64,000 bases of DNA from Pseudomonadota bacterium (GCA_030625085.1 DAOURK010000003.1:1-64000), one strand, 5' to 3'; positions 52,728 to 62,101 are shown, counted from the stretch's first letter. The notes: generated from the sequence alone by a model not told the origin. A program made the numbers and translations.

Positions 52728-54272
52728 ATGAAAGTGGTTACCGCCAAGCAAATGCAAGCCCTGGACAAATTTGCGATTGAGGAAATCGGCATTCCCGGGG
52801 TAGTTTTAATGGAGAACGCCGGTCGCCAGGTTGTGGCTAAAATGCTTCACTCCTTTCCAAATTTAAGGAATCAAAGAGTGAATATCATATGCGGCAAAGG
52901 GAATAATGGGGGCGACGGGTTTGTGGTGGCCAGATGTCTATCAGCCATGGAGGTTGATGTACGGCTTTTTTTATTGGCTAAAACCGAGTCATTGTCTGGT
53001 GATGCCAAAACTAATTGCCAGATTTGTCAAAAACTAAACCTTCCGGTAGCAGAAATTCTCTCCTCAGAAGAACTAAAAAAGTATATAAGTCTTATATTGG
53101 AAGCGGATATTTTTGTTGACGCCATTTTTGGCACGGGTCTTACTCCGCCGGTGCGAGGAATGGCTTCTGAAGTAATAGAATTGCTCAATAAGGCGAAAAA
53201 AGCCATTGTCTCAATCGACATCCCCTCCGGCTTAAGCGCTGACTCTGCTCACCCCCATGGGCCGCACATCACTGCCTCCCTGACGGTCACTTTTGCTTTG
53301 CCCAAGGTGGCTCATGTGCTTCCGCCGGCCTGTCTGGAAGTGGGGCAGTTAGAAATTGTGGATATCGGCATTCCAAAAGAGGTTATTGAACAGGGGGATA
53401 TTAAGGTCGAAATGATTGAGCAGGCTTTTATTCGGGAATGTTTGCCTGCCCGCTCCCCTGACACGCACAAGGGGACTTATGGCCATTTATTTATCTTAGC
53501 CGGCTCCCCCGGGAAAACCGGGGCTGCCTATCTGACTGCTCAGGCAGCAGCTCGTGTTGGGGCGGGTTTGATCACTCTGGGTATTCCGGAAAGCCTCAAC
53601 AGTATTATGGAGGGTAAGCTTACTGAAGGCATGACCATCCCTTTACCCGAAACAGATGTTCATACCTTCTCGATTAAAGCAAAAAAAACCATTGCCCAAC
53701 TGTTACCTCGTTTTTCTGCCTTGGCTGTGGGGCCGGGTATTTCCACACACCCGGAGGTAAAGGAGCTTATTTTATGGATTATTCAGCAGGCTGAAATCCC
53801 CATAATATTAGATGCTGACGGGATCAATGCCTTGGCCGGTCAAGCTCATGTCCTAAAAGAGGCTAAGCAGCCTATTATCTTAACGCCACATCCCAAAGAA
53901 CTTTCCGGATTGCTGGAAATCGATATGTCCTCAATTCTCCAGAATCGGTTGGCAGTGGCCCGGAAGAGTGCCATAGATTTACATTGTCATCTTTTACTCA
54001 AAGGATATCGATCCCTGGCGGCTGATCCCGCAGGAAGGGTTTTTATTAATCCCACGGGTAACGCCGGCATGGCTGCTGGTGGGACAGGGGATGTTTTAAC
54101 AGGGATAATCGGGGGGCTTTTAGCCCAAGGCTTTTCACAAGAAAAAGCCTTACAGGCAGGCGCATATATACATGGGTTGGTTGGTGATAAGGTTCGTCAA
54201 CAAAAAGGAGAATATGGACTTTTGGCCACAGATCTTATTGATAACCTGCCGGTAACCATTAAACAGTTGTGA
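52728..54272 (+). CDS. nnr: Bifunctional NAD(P)HX epimerase/dehydratase
   Basis: 514 aa. It repairs hydrated NAD(P)H. The N-terminal YjeF_N epimerase (about 1-215) has MENAGRQVVAKM, CGKGNNGGDGFVVARCL and SIDIPSGLSAD. The C-terminal YjeF_C dehydratase (about 230-510) has HKGTYGHLFILAGSPGKTGAAYL, AVGPGIS, TPHPKELSGLL and AAGGTGDVLTGIIGGLLAQG (ADP/ATP anion hole). This is a common bacterial fusion. Its 3' end overlaps the converging sensor kinase by 14 nt. Confidence 0.95.
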   Translation: MKVVTAKQMQALDKFAIEEIGIPGVVLMENAGRQVVAKMLHSFPNLRNQRVNIICGKGNNGGDGFVVARCLSAMEVDVRLFLLAKTESLSGDAKTNCQICQKLNLPVAEILSSEELKKYISLILEADIFVDAIFGTGLTPPVRGMASEVIELLNKAKKAIVSIDIPSGLSADSAHPHGPHITASLTVTFALPKVAHVLPPACLEVGQLEIVDIGIPKEVIEQGDIKVEMIEQAFIRECLPARSPDTHKGTYGHLFILAGSPGKTGAAYLTAQAAARVGAGLITLGIPESLNSIMEGKLTEGMTIPLPETDVHTFSIKAKKTIAQLLPRFSALAVGPGISTHPEVKELILWIIQQAEIPIILDADGINALAGQAHVLKEAKQPIILTPHPKELSGLLEIDMSSILQNRLAVARKSAIDLHCHLLLKGYRSLAADPAGRVFINPTGNAGMAAGGTGDVLTGIIGGLLAQGFSQEKALQAGAYIHGLVGDKVRQQKGEYGLLATDLIDNLPVTIKQL

Positions 54273-56634
54273 TGGCTTTATGTAATGCCTGGCTGAGGTT
54301 TTCTATTTTGTATGGTTTGCAGATAACATCTTTAAATCCGTATTGTCTGAATTCGGACATAAGGGGATCATGAGAGTAGCCACTTGAAACAATTGCTTTA
54401 ACCTCGGGATCTATCTCTAATAATTTTTTCATGGTCTTTTTCCCTCCCATCCCTCCCGGCACGGTTAAATCCATAATCACCGCTCTATAAGGGAGCTGCA
54501 TTTTTTTGGCGTTTTTATAAAGGTCAATCATTTCGTCGCCATCCTTGGCTAATTTTACTTCATATCCGAGGTGATTAAGCATCTGCCGGGCCATGTCTCT
54601 AACGCTTTTTTCATCATCCATAAATAAAATTTTTCCTTGACCGAAATAGAGTTGGTTTTTTTCATCTGATATGGTCTGGATTTTTTCTTGAGAGGCGGGA
54701 AGATAGATAAAGAAAGTTGTTCCAACTCCCAGCTTGGATTCTACAGTAATATGTCCACCATGTTTTTTAATAATCGAATAGGTGGTTGCCAATCCCAAAC
54801 CGCTCCCTTTCTGTTTGGTAGTGAAATAGGGATCAAAAATTTTCCGAAGATGATTTTTCCGAATGCCTGTCCCCTGATCTTTAATGCTTATTTTGATGTA
54901 TTTTTTTTCTTTTATGAGAGGCAAGGTATCTTCCGGATCAAGACTTACTTCTTCAGCGATTACCTTAATTATCCCCCCTTCAGGCATGGATTGATTGGCA
55001 TTGATTATCAAATTATTGACAACCTGGCTTATCTGCCCTTCATCTATTTCGACCGGACAAAGATCATGGGGCACAGAAAATTCGCATCTGACATTGGAGC
55101 CCCTTAAGGCAAACCTGGCTGTGTCTTTCAGCAATTCTGAGATGGGAAGAATTTTGGTGATTGGCGCACACCCTTTGGAAAAGGTGAGTAATTGCTGGGT
55201 CAAATCCCTGGCCTGATGAGTTGATTTTTCCGTTTCACTTAATAATCCAAAAGCCTTTTCTTCTGGTTTCATATAGAGCTTGGCTAAGGAAAGATTGCCT
55301 ATAATGGCCGTTAAAATATTATTAAAATCATGGGCAATACCGCCGGCCAAGATTCCGATTGATTCAATTTTTTCGATTTTTTGCATTTCATCTTCAACCT
55401 TTTTCCGTTCTGTGACATCCCGTACAATGGCCATTATAGCAGGGTTCTTTTGATATCGGATCATCCCAACAGATAATTCCACATCTCTAGTAGCTTCATT
55501 TTTATTTTTTATTTTTATTTCATAAGCAGAAGGGGCATTTTTTTTGCCCCTCAAGCCCACGGCATATCTTTGGCTGATTAGCTCCTTGTATTCAGGGGCC
55601 ACTATATCCAAAAGGGGTTTGCCCACTATTTCTTCCTTGGTATAACCACAAATTTCGGACGCTGTCTGGTTAATAAAGGTAAAAACTCCATCCTGCACAA
55701 TAACTACGCCATCCTTGGCTTGCTCTACCAGTGTTGAGTATTTTACTTCTGATTCCTTTAGGGCTGCTTCAGTGCCCTTATGTTCGTTGATTTCCTTCTG
55801 CAACTGTTCATTGGCAAATAAAAGATCATTTGTTCTCTCATCCACCAATGCCTCAAGATGATTGCGGTATTGCTGCAATTCTTCTATGATTTGTTTGTTT
55901 TTGGTGATGTCAACCATAACCTGGACAGCACCCTGGAAATTGCCGGTCTCATTCAGGACAGGATATGAGCATAAGCGGAACCAATGATCATTCATTGGCA
56001 GATCAAAAGTCTCACTTCGGCCGGTTTCCTTGAGACGGCCAAAGCAGGACCCCTCCGGATCAGTAGTATGGCCGACAAGTTCGCCCGGAGTTCGACCAAT
56101 AATTTCATTGAATGGTTTGTTGAGAAGGTTCATCATGGCCCGGTTGCATTGAAGGATTTTTCCTTGCCGGTCCAACAGGCAAACACCCTCAATGATGGCA
56201 TCGAAGGTGGTCTGCCATTGCCGGGATGAAGCTAAGGCCTTCATTTCTGCCTGGTACATACGGAGCAAGGTTTTTACCGTGCCGATTAATACAACCGGTT
56301 CTACCGGATGCGTCAGGTAGCTGTCCGCCTCACTTTCCAGTTCCTTCATCTCGGATTGGCCGTCAATATAAGACGCTGATAAATAAAGAACTGGAATGTT
56401 TGTAGTAACAGGATTAGACTTAATACACCGACAGACCTCAAATCCACTGATATCCGGGAGATGGAGGTCGAGGATTACCAGGGCGGGATTTTTGGCAGCC
56501 ATTTTTAAAGCTTCTTGGCCGCTGTCCGTCTCTTTGACTTCAAAACCCGCCTGTCGAAGTATCCGGCTGATAGTGCCCCGATGGTCATTATTATTATTTA
56601 CATTTAAAATGGGAGCCTTAAGTACGTTAAACAT
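54259..56634 (-). CDS. Hybrid sensor histidine kinase
   Basis: 791 aa. Domains: receiver (about 7-122, with phospho-Asp in LVILDLHLPDISGF), PAS (about 140-250), a coiled-coil linker (about 250-295), PAS (about 298-415), HisKA (AGGIAHDFNNILTAIIGNLS, near residue 430), HATPase_c (about 540-650: NNLIINANQSMPEGG, DQGTGIRKNHL, GSGLGLATTYSI) and a C-terminal receiver (LFMDDEKSVRDMA, AVIMDLTVPGGMGG). The first receiver begins ILNVNNNNDHR, so its acidic metal pocket is altered. No membrane segment is visible, so it probably senses a cytoplasmic signal. Its output partner is unknown. Confidence 0.88.
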   Translation of the reverse strand: MFNVLKAPILNVNNNNDHRGTISRILRQAGFEVKETDSGQEALKMAAKNPALVILDLHLPDISGFEVCRCIKSNPVTTNIPVLYLSASYIDGQSEMKELESEADSYLTHPVEPVVLIGTVKTLLRMYQAEMKALASSRQWQTTFDAIIEGVCLLDRQGKILQCNRAMMNLLNKPFNEIIGRTPGELVGHTTDPEGSCFGRLKETGRSETFDLPMNDHWFRLCSYPVLNETGNFQGAVQVMVDITKNKQIIEELQQYRNHLEALVDERTNDLLFANEQLQKEINEHKGTEAALKESEVKYSTLVEQAKDGVVIVQDGVFTFINQTASEICGYTKEEIVGKPLLDIVAPEYKELISQRYAVGLRGKKNAPSAYEIKIKNKNEATRDVELSVGMIRYQKNPAIMAIVRDVTERKKVEDEMQKIEKIESIGILAGGIAHDFNNILTAIIGNLSLAKLYMKPEEKAFGLLSETEKSTHQARDLTQQLLTFSKGCAPITKILPISELLKDTARFALRGSNVRCEFSVPHDLCPVEIDEGQISQVVNNLIINANQSMPEGGIIKVIAEEVSLDPEDTLPLIKEKKYIKISIKDQGTGIRKNHLRKIFDPYFTTKQKGSGLGLATTYSIIKKHGGHITVESKLGVGTTFFIYLPASQEKIQTISDEKNQLYFGQGKILFMDDEKSVRDMARQMLNHLGYEVKLAKDGDEMIDLYKNAKKMQLPYRAVIMDLTVPGGMGGKKTMKKLLEIDPEVKAIVSSGYSHDPLMSEFRQYGFKDVICKPYKIENLSQALHKAITTV

Positions 56635-56739
56635 TTGTCTTACGTCCCACCCCCCTTACGTCATTTAACTAATTTTATCTATCAGCACTTTTATGCTTGG
56701 CAAGGCCATAAATTGTGATTATGAAAAAATGCTAATTAA

Positions 56740-56799
56740 ACCACAGAGCACGCAGAGTTCAGTAATAAGATTTAAAAGTCTGTGCTCTCTGCGGTGAGA
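56740..56799. repeat. CACAGAG-family inverted pair
   Basis: ACCACAGAGCACGCAGAG at 56740 faces CTGTGCTCTCTGCGGTGAG at 56780, so the 60 bp can fold into a stem. Confidence 0.7.
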
Positions 56800-57051
56800 T
56801 TTAAAAGCCTAATTTGTATTCTTGCAGAGTATAATTTTGACCTAAGGTGGTGGTTACTATGATGGTTAATATAATAAATCTAAAATTTTACCCGCCGCTG
56901 ATTTATTATATACTTTTTAATGTATTTAATTCAAGAAAAAAAATAATATTTTAATTATTTATATTTAACTAAAAATATCTAGAAGTATTTTTAGTACTTT
57001 AGTACTAATGGAGTTTTTTAAGATTTTTTTTCGGGTTTTACTTTTTTTATC

Positions 57052-57262
57052 CTCACACAGAGCCACAAAGATCACAAAGATCACAAAGAATTATGCTTTA
57101 TATTAAGGATAATGAATTCGTAAAAAGTTATTTTTTCAAAATTTGGATTACATAAATTCAATAAGTTATGTTGTGCGAAGTCCCCAATTTTGGACTTTTT
57201 ACAAGACCAAAAGGATGATGCCGTTTACCCTTTCTTTGTGGCTCTATGTTTTTGTGTGAAAA
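57052..57262. repeat. CACAAAG inverted repeats flanking ~140 bp
   Basis: CTCACACAGAGCCACAAAG plus two ATCACAAAG units (57052-57090) are matched in reverse by TTTCTTTGTGGCTCTATG then TTTTTGTGTGA (57229-57262). The pattern resembles a small MITE-like element with terminal inverted repeats, but no target duplication is clear. Confidence 0.6.
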
Positions 57263-57268
57263 GTACTT

Positions 57269-57294
57269 AGCGAAGCGAATTTTTGTCAACGTTT
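57269..57294. repeat. AGCGAAGCGAATTTTTG repeat, copy 1
   Basis: 26 bp that reappear in reverse complement at 62335-62360 with one mismatch (T/C in TTGTCAACG versus TTGCCAACG). Confidence 0.8.
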
Positions 57295-57339
57295 CTCTCC
57301 TTTTTATAATGTGAATTGCGGGTTAGTATAGATTGCTTA

Positions 57340-57369
57340 TTGACAGGTGAAAGAAAATTTTTATAGAAT
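57340..57369 (+). promoter_or_regulatory. Sigma-70-like promoter upstream of hflK
   Basis: TTGACA at 57340-57345 followed by TATAGA (16 bp spacing) or TAGAAT (18 bp spacing). About 75 nt before the hflK ATG. Confidence 0.5.
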
Positions 57370-57442
57370 GGCCTGTTTATGATAGTAAACTGATAATAGC
57401 GATTTTTGTGATGGTACACTAATCTTTAAAAGAGGGGAAATT

Positions 57443-58480
57443 ATGGAATGGCCGGATTTAAATATCAAAAGAGGGGAAAAAAAACGCTCTGACCAGGGAG
57501 CAGGGGGCCCTCCTGAATTTCGATTGCCATCTTTGGAGAACCTCCCTTCACACTTAATCTTTTTTGTGTTGGCCGGGATTTTTTTAATTTGGCTGGCTAC
57601 AGGCTTTTTCACTGTCGGACCGGATGAAGTGGGGGTGATTCAAAGGTTTGGTAAAGTAACTGAAATTAAGTCCCCCGGCTTACATTACCATTTTCCAATA
57701 CCCATCGAAAAGGTAGAACGTCCCAAAATTAAGGAAATCAAACGATTGGAGATTGGCTTCAGGACTATAGACCCCGGACCACCGGCTCGATACAGAGAAA
57801 TTCCTCTCGAAGCCTTAATGCTGACCGGTGATGAGAATATCGTTAATATGAAATTTATTGTGCAATATCAAATTCAAGACCCCCGGTTTTATTTATTTAA
57901 TATTCGAAATCAGGAGAAGACTATCCGGGATGCAGCAGAATCCGCCCTACGCGAAGTAATCGGTAAAAATAAAATAGAAGATATTTTGACTGTTGGAAAG
58001 TATCAGGTTCAGCAGGAAACTCAAAAGCTGTTACAGTCAATACTGGACCTTTATGAAAGCGGTTTAAAAGTTGCCACCGTGGAATTGCAGGATGTTCATC
58101 CCCCGGATGAGGTGATGGATGCTTTTAAAGATGTAGCCAGCGCTAAAGAAGATAAAAATAAATTGATTAATCAGGCCTATGGTTATCGCAATGACGAGCT
58201 GCCGAAAGCTCGAGGCGAAGCGGCCGGCATAAAGGCGGATGCCGAGGCCTCGCGTGATGAAATTGTACGATATGCTGAAGGGGATACCAGCCGTTTTCTT
58301 CAAAACTATGCAGAATATAAAAAGGCCAAAGAAATTACTCGGAGGCGGTTGTATATTGAAACCATGGAAGAAGTATTACCCAAGGTTCAAAAGTATATTC
58401 TGGAAAAGTCCGGGGATCGATTAATTGAGGTCCTGCCCCTTGGACAAGGTATTCTTGGCGGTTTAGGGGAAACTAGATAA
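57443..58480 (+). CDS. hflK: HflK, membrane protease modulator
   Basis: 345 aa. With HflC it forms a large complex around the FtsH protease in the inner membrane. A Gly/Pro-rich N-terminus (GAGGPPEFRLP) precedes one membrane segment (about 33-55) and an SPFH/band-7 domain (VGPDEVGVIQRFGKVTEIKSPGLHYHFP, near 57-83). A helical coiled-coil region (ASAKEDKNKLINQAYGYRNDELPKARGEAAGIKADAEA) follows. AGAGGGGAAATT precedes the ATG. hflC follows by 36 nt. No ftsH is in the window. Confidence 0.94.
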   Translation: MEWPDLNIKRGEKKRSDQGAGGPPEFRLPSLENLPSHLIFFVLAGIFLIWLATGFFTVGPDEVGVIQRFGKVTEIKSPGLHYHFPIPIEKVERPKIKEIKRLEIGFRTIDPGPPARYREIPLEALMLTGDENIVNMKFIVQYQIQDPRFYLFNIRNQEKTIRDAAESALREVIGKNKIEDILTVGKYQVQQETQKLLQSILDLYESGLKVATVELQDVHPPDEVMDAFKDVASAKEDKNKLINQAYGYRNDELPKARGEAAGIKADAEASRDEIVRYAEGDTSRFLQNYAEYKKAKEITRRRLYIETMEEVLPKVQKYILEKSGDRLIEVLPLGQGILGGLGETR

Positions 58481-58516
58481 AAACATTTCCGAAATAGTAC
58501 AGGAGGCAGTATTCTT

Positions 58517-59404
58517 ATGGAGAAACAAAAAATTGTGGTTATTGGCATTATCATCTTGCTGGTAATCATTATAGGGTTACCGCAAGTTTTTTTTATTTTG
58601 GATGAAACGGAGCAGGCGGTAGTGGTCCAAATGGGGGAACCTGTAAAGGTAATTACTATGCCTGGATTAAACGTAAAAAAACCTTTTATTCAAAATGTGC
58701 TAAAATTCGAAAAGCGATTACTTGAATATGACTCTGCACCTGCAGAAATTTTGACCAAAGATAAGAAAAATTTAGTTTTGGATAATTATTGTCGATGGAG
58801 AATTGCCGACGTGCTTAAATTTCTCGAATCCGTGGGCACGGAAATAAAAGCACAGGCTCGATTAGACGATATTGTCTATGCAGAATTGCGAGTTCAACTG
58901 GGGCTTAACAATCTGGTGGAGGTTATTTCAAGTGTTCGTGAAACCATGATGAAGAAAGTCACTGAAGCCTCAAATCAAAAAGCGCAAAGGTATGGTATTG
59001 AAATCCTGGATGTTCGTATCAAAAGGGCTGATCTTCCACCGGAAAATGAAAAACATGTTTTCGGGAGAATGATAGCGGAAAGGGAAAGAGAAGCCAAAAA
59101 GTATCGCTCAGAGGGAGAGGAAGAAGCCCTTAAAATTAGAGCCGGTACAGACAAGGAAATAAAGATTATTCTCGCTGAGGTTTATAAAGAAGCCCAGCAG
59201 ATACGAGGTGAGGGAGATGCCAAGGCTGTAAAAATTTATGCTGATGCCTATAACCTTGATCCGGATTTTTATTATTTCACCAGAACATTAGAAGCCTATA
59301 AAAAATCCTTGCCGCAAAATACGAGCTTTGTTTCTTCAGCAGATAATGAATTTTTTGAATACTTGAAAGGCAGCTATGGAAACCGAGAGCAAAAACAAGA
59401 ATAA
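58517..59404 (+). CDS. hflC: HflC, membrane protease modulator
   Basis: 295 aa. One N-terminal membrane segment (about 5-28), then the SPFH domain (LDETEQAVVVQMGEPVKVIT, PGLNVKKPFIQNV). The C-terminal helical part (MIAEREREAKKYRSEGEEEALKIRAGTDKEIKIILAEVYKEAQQIRGEGDAKA) is typical. It ends ADAYNLDPDFYYFTRTLEAYKKSL. AGGAGGCAGT precedes the ATG. Its last 29 nt overlap the purM start. Confidence 0.95.
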   Translation: MEKQKIVVIGIIILLVIIIGLPQVFFILDETEQAVVVQMGEPVKVITMPGLNVKKPFIQNVLKFEKRLLEYDSAPAEILTKDKKNLVLDNYCRWRIADVLKFLESVGTEIKAQARLDDIVYAELRVQLGLNNLVEVISSVRETMMKKVTEASNQKAQRYGIEILDVRIKRADLPPENEKHVFGRMIAEREREAKKYRSEGEEEALKIRAGTDKEIKIILAEVYKEAQQIRGEGDAKAVKIYADAYNLDPDFYYFTRTLEAYKKSLPQNTSFVSSADNEFFEYLKGSYGNREQKQE

Positions 59405-60509
59405 TCAAAACCGTGCTTTTTCTCAAGATTTTTCCTATCAGGAGGCAGGCGTTAATATTACCAAGGAAGAAAAATCACTCAAAATTTTTTTGAACTATAT
59501 TACCAAGACCTTCCCCTTTATCTCCCAGGGGCCTGGACAAGTCTTGAGTTCAATGGGCTATTTCGCCAACATCATCAAAATTACCGAGGCTTTATTTTTA
59601 GCTGTATCTGCGGATGGGGTAGGAACTAAGGTCCTTATTGCTCAGATGATGAATAAGTATGATACTGTAGGTATTGATTGTATAGCCATGAATGTCAATG
59701 ACATTATCTGTGTTGGGGCAAAACCTATTTCTTTTTTAAATTACCTTGCTCTTCAGGACCCAAAGGAAGATTTACTCGAGCAATTGGGACAAGGATTCCT
59801 GGAGGGGGCCAGGCAAGCCGGTGTTGCCATCCCCGGTGGGGAAACTGCACAGGTAAGAGACTTGATACAGGGGGTTCGGCCTGGGTATGGATTCGATGTG
59901 GCCGGCGTGGGAATCGGTATTGTAGAGCAAAATCGGATAATCGAGGGCCAAGATTTGGCAGATGGGGATATCATTGTTGGTCTGGCCAGCAGCGGCCTTC
60001 ATAGTAACGGGTATTCCTTGGTCAGGCGTGTTTTCTTTGACCAGGGAATTTTTCAGGTAGACAGTTTTGTTCCTGAATTAGATAAAGTTTTAGGCGAAGA
60101 ATTACTTACACCGACTACTATTTATGTGCCGGTTATTAATGAGTTATTATCAAAAAATTTACGAATTAAAGCGCTTATTAATATTACCGGAGATGGATTA
60201 CTTAATCTTTTGCGCACAAAAACAAGCGCTATTTTTACTATTACTTCTTTGTTCGACCCTCCGCCAATTTTTCCCTTAATTCAGGAGAAGGGGAAGATAA
60301 GCGATGAGGAGATGTTTAGAGTGTTTAATATGGGAATCGGTTTTTGTCTTATTGTTCATCCTGATGATGTTGTATCAGTTAAGAATGTCTGTAACCAATT
60401 TGGCGTCTTAAGCGCGCAGATTGGGCATGTTACACCCTCGTCTGAAAAAATGGTACATGTTATCCCTAAACAACTTAAGGGGATCGGCAGAGCCTTTTAT
60501 AAGGCCTAG
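59376..60509 (+). CDS. purM: AIR synthetase (PurM)
   Basis: 377 aa. It closes formylglycinamidine ribonucleotide to AIR in purine synthesis. Motifs: FSYQEAGVNITKEEKSLK, ADGVGTKVLIAQ (residues about 75-86, ATP/metal), IDCIAMNVNDIICVGAKPI, PGGETAQVRDLI and LASSGLHSNGYSLVR. It is longer at the N-terminus than the usual 345 aa. The ATG follows AAAGGCAGCT inside hflC, so the pair is translationally coupled, an unusual pairing of purine synthesis with a membrane protease modulator. Confidence 0.94.
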   Translation: METESKNKNNQNRAFSQDFSYQEAGVNITKEEKSLKIFLNYITKTFPFISQGPGQVLSSMGYFANIIKITEALFLAVSADGVGTKVLIAQMMNKYDTVGIDCIAMNVNDIICVGAKPISFLNYLALQDPKEDLLEQLGQGFLEGARQAGVAIPGGETAQVRDLIQGVRPGYGFDVAGVGIGIVEQNRIIEGQDLADGDIIVGLASSGLHSNGYSLVRRVFFDQGIFQVDSFVPELDKVLGEELLTPTTIYVPVINELLSKNLRIKALINITGDGLLNLLRTKTSAIFTITSLFDPPPIFPLIQEKGKISDEEMFRVFNMGIGFCLIVHPDDVVSVKNVCNQFGVLSAQIGHVTPSSEKMVHVIPKQLKGIGRAFYKA

Positions 60510-61073
60510 GAGTTTGTCCGAAAAAATCTCTTTTTGTCATTTCGAGGAGTGAAACGACGAGAAATCTTATAACCAAACGTTAAAAGATTTCTCACATTCG
60601 TTCGAAATGACAAAAAGTGTAAACTGGAAAATGAAGGATGCCTAATAGCATAGGAATTTTTATTTTTTTATACGGCTTGTCGAATTCGTAATTCGTAATT
60701 TAAACTCAATCTTCACCTGATCATACCAATCTTTTCATTTCCTATTATCCCAAATTTCATCCAATAATAATTTATCATCAGTGCGAGTATAGCAAGCAAT
60801 CTCTGATTATAAATGCCAAGGCGCTTTGTTCTCCGCAATGACATTTTTCATCGTTTGAACGTAGCTTGGTATTACCTCATTTTAATTACAGATTAATTAC
60901 AGAAATATCTGAGCGCAATCAATTTAAAAATCCCGATAGAAATTTAAAGGTAACCAAATCCTTTTTATTTTGAATCAGTCCCTTTTTTTCACACAAGGAG
61001 AAAAAGGCAGGGGTAAAAATGAATTGGAAATGGTAAAAATAGAATAAAATAATGAATGTTAAAGGAGTAAATA
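60510..61073. other. Repeat-bearing intergenic region
   Basis: No gene. It holds the palindromic GTCATTTCGA element (60531-60616), which may double as a purM terminator, and an AGCATAGGAATT repeat (60643-60671). GAGTAAATA just before 61074 is a fair ribosome site. Confidence 0.55.
60531..60616. repeat. Palindromic GTCATTTCGA...AAATGACA element
   Basis: TTTTTGTCATTTCGAGGAG onward to GAGAAATCTT (60531-60568) is matched in reverse by AAGATTTCTC...TCGAAATGAC then AAAAA (60584-60616). It forms an imperfect stem of about 30 bp. The same 'TCATTTCGA...GAAATCTT' form is a widespread intergenic repeat type in bacteria. Only one full copy is in this window. Confidence 0.75.
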
Positions 61074-61814
61074 ATGAAAACAAAAATTCGGCCGTGGGTG
61101 AAAGGTTTTTTTATCCTGGTCTTAATTTTATTATCATATGTGATGCTTATAGCCAAAACCTGTCAGGCAAGAGAAGACTATGATTTAATTGGTTTTATGA
61201 ATGAATGTCAAAAGATGTCTACCGACCCGGGTATAATAGCGATAGTTCAATGGATCCCTGACGAATGGTGGCAACTGACTTTGGAAAGGGCTGAGGTACC
61301 TGAGGAGCGGATCAAAGAAGTTCTGGAACTTTTTGAACCCTATACCGCCTTTATTGTGATCCATGGCAAAATATCTTCATTGGGACTTCCCTCTTTTAGT
61401 TCAGAAGTAAATATTAGGCAGCATCTTTTACTTATAGATGAAGCCGATGAGTTTTACAGGCCTATTGAGGATGAAAATATTTCGTCTGGTGTTCGGAATG
61501 CGATTATCATGATCAAACCAATATTTTCAAATATGCTTGGACGTATGGGCGAAAATATGAATTTTTTCTTTTTTACCAGTAAAACTAAAAAAGGTGAGAA
61601 AATATGTCAAGCCAAGAAAAAAGGTTCGTTTTCCATTTGTTTTAAAGATATGCTCGAGGTAGAGGACCAAGTTTTTAAATGGACACTGCCGCTGAATTCA
61701 TTAGTTCCCTTTACATTGTGCTCTAAATGTACAAAAGAGTTGAAGGGGGTATGGAGCTATTGCCCATGGTGTGGGACTCCCCTCGGTTCAACAGAAAGGC
61801 AGGTAAAAAAATAA
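61074..61814 (+). CDS. Exported or anchored protein with C-terminal zinc ribbon
   Basis: 246 aa, family not recognised. Residues about 11-28 are hydrophobic with a signal-peptidase-like CQA/RE site at 32-34, so it is secreted or membrane-tethered. A mixed domain (about 35-200) contains PGIIAIVQWIPDEWWQLTLE and a hydrophobic FNMLGRMGENMNFFFFT-like patch. The C-terminus has four cysteines, Cys216-X2-Cys219-X10-Cys230-X2-Cys233 (SYCPWCG), forming a zinc ribbon. A zinc ribbon on an exported protein is uncommon. It may instead stay anchored with the ribbon inside the cell. It stands alone. Confidence 0.7.
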   Translation: MKTKIRPWVKGFFILVLILLSYVMLIAKTCQAREDYDLIGFMNECQKMSTDPGIIAIVQWIPDEWWQLTLERAEVPEERIKEVLELFEPYTAFIVIHGKISSLGLPSFSSEVNIRQHLLLIDEADEFYRPIEDENISSGVRNAIIMIKPIFSNMLGRMGENMNFFFFTSKTKKGEKICQAKKKGSFSICFKDMLEVEDQVFKWTLPLNSLVPFTLCSKCTKELKGVWSYCPWCGTPLGSTERQVKK

Positions 61815-61828
61815 AGATCAATACACGA

Positions 61829-62101
61829 TTAAATGCCCATATTACTCAAGATATCGATTACTTGTTTTAAAGCTAAGGCAAGCTTGGGATGTGATTTTTC
61901 AAAGTAATGAATAGCGGCTGTTAATTGGTTGATAAGCGTATGGTGCTGCTCCGCTCCATATCCATCGGATTTATTGAGAAGCTGTTGAATATCATTTTTA
62001 ACTGTATAAAGGAGTTCACTGGTACTTTTATTTACCGAATGACTCTTTTCAAGCTCTTTATGCAATTGTTCCAGCATTTGGTGAAACTTTTTTTCTTCCA
62101 T
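61829..62101 (-). CDS. DUF4404-family small protein
   Basis: 90 aa, all-helical. It matches the DUF4404 pattern: LEQLHKELEKSHSVNKSTSELL, VKNDIQQLL, LINQLTAAIHYFEKSHPKLALALKQVIDILSNMGI. Function unknown. The ATG at 62101 is used, with GAGG about 9 nt upstream. An ATG at 62116 gives 5 more residues. It converges on the zinc-ribbon gene with a 14-nt gap. Confidence 0.75.
   Translation of the reverse strand: MEEKKFHQMLEQLHKELEKSHSVNKSTSELLYTVKNDIQQLLNKSDGYGAEQHHTLINQLTAAIHYFEKSHPKLALALKQVIDILSNMGI

Larger units (their letters stand above)
56635..57442. other. Long AT-rich, repeat-rich intergenic region
   Basis: No gene. It contains a palindromic pair of CACAGAG-type elements (56740-56799), an inverted pair of CACAAAG elements (57052-57090 and 57229-57262) enclosing about 140 bp, a hairpin AAGTCC/GGACTT with T-run near 57178-57200, a mosaic repeat (57269-57294) and the hflK promoter. 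Confidence 0.6.

Noticed and set aside
56635-57442. CRISPR-like array from the repeated CACAAAG units
   Set aside because: Units are too short and irregular with no spacers of constant length, and no cas genes are present.
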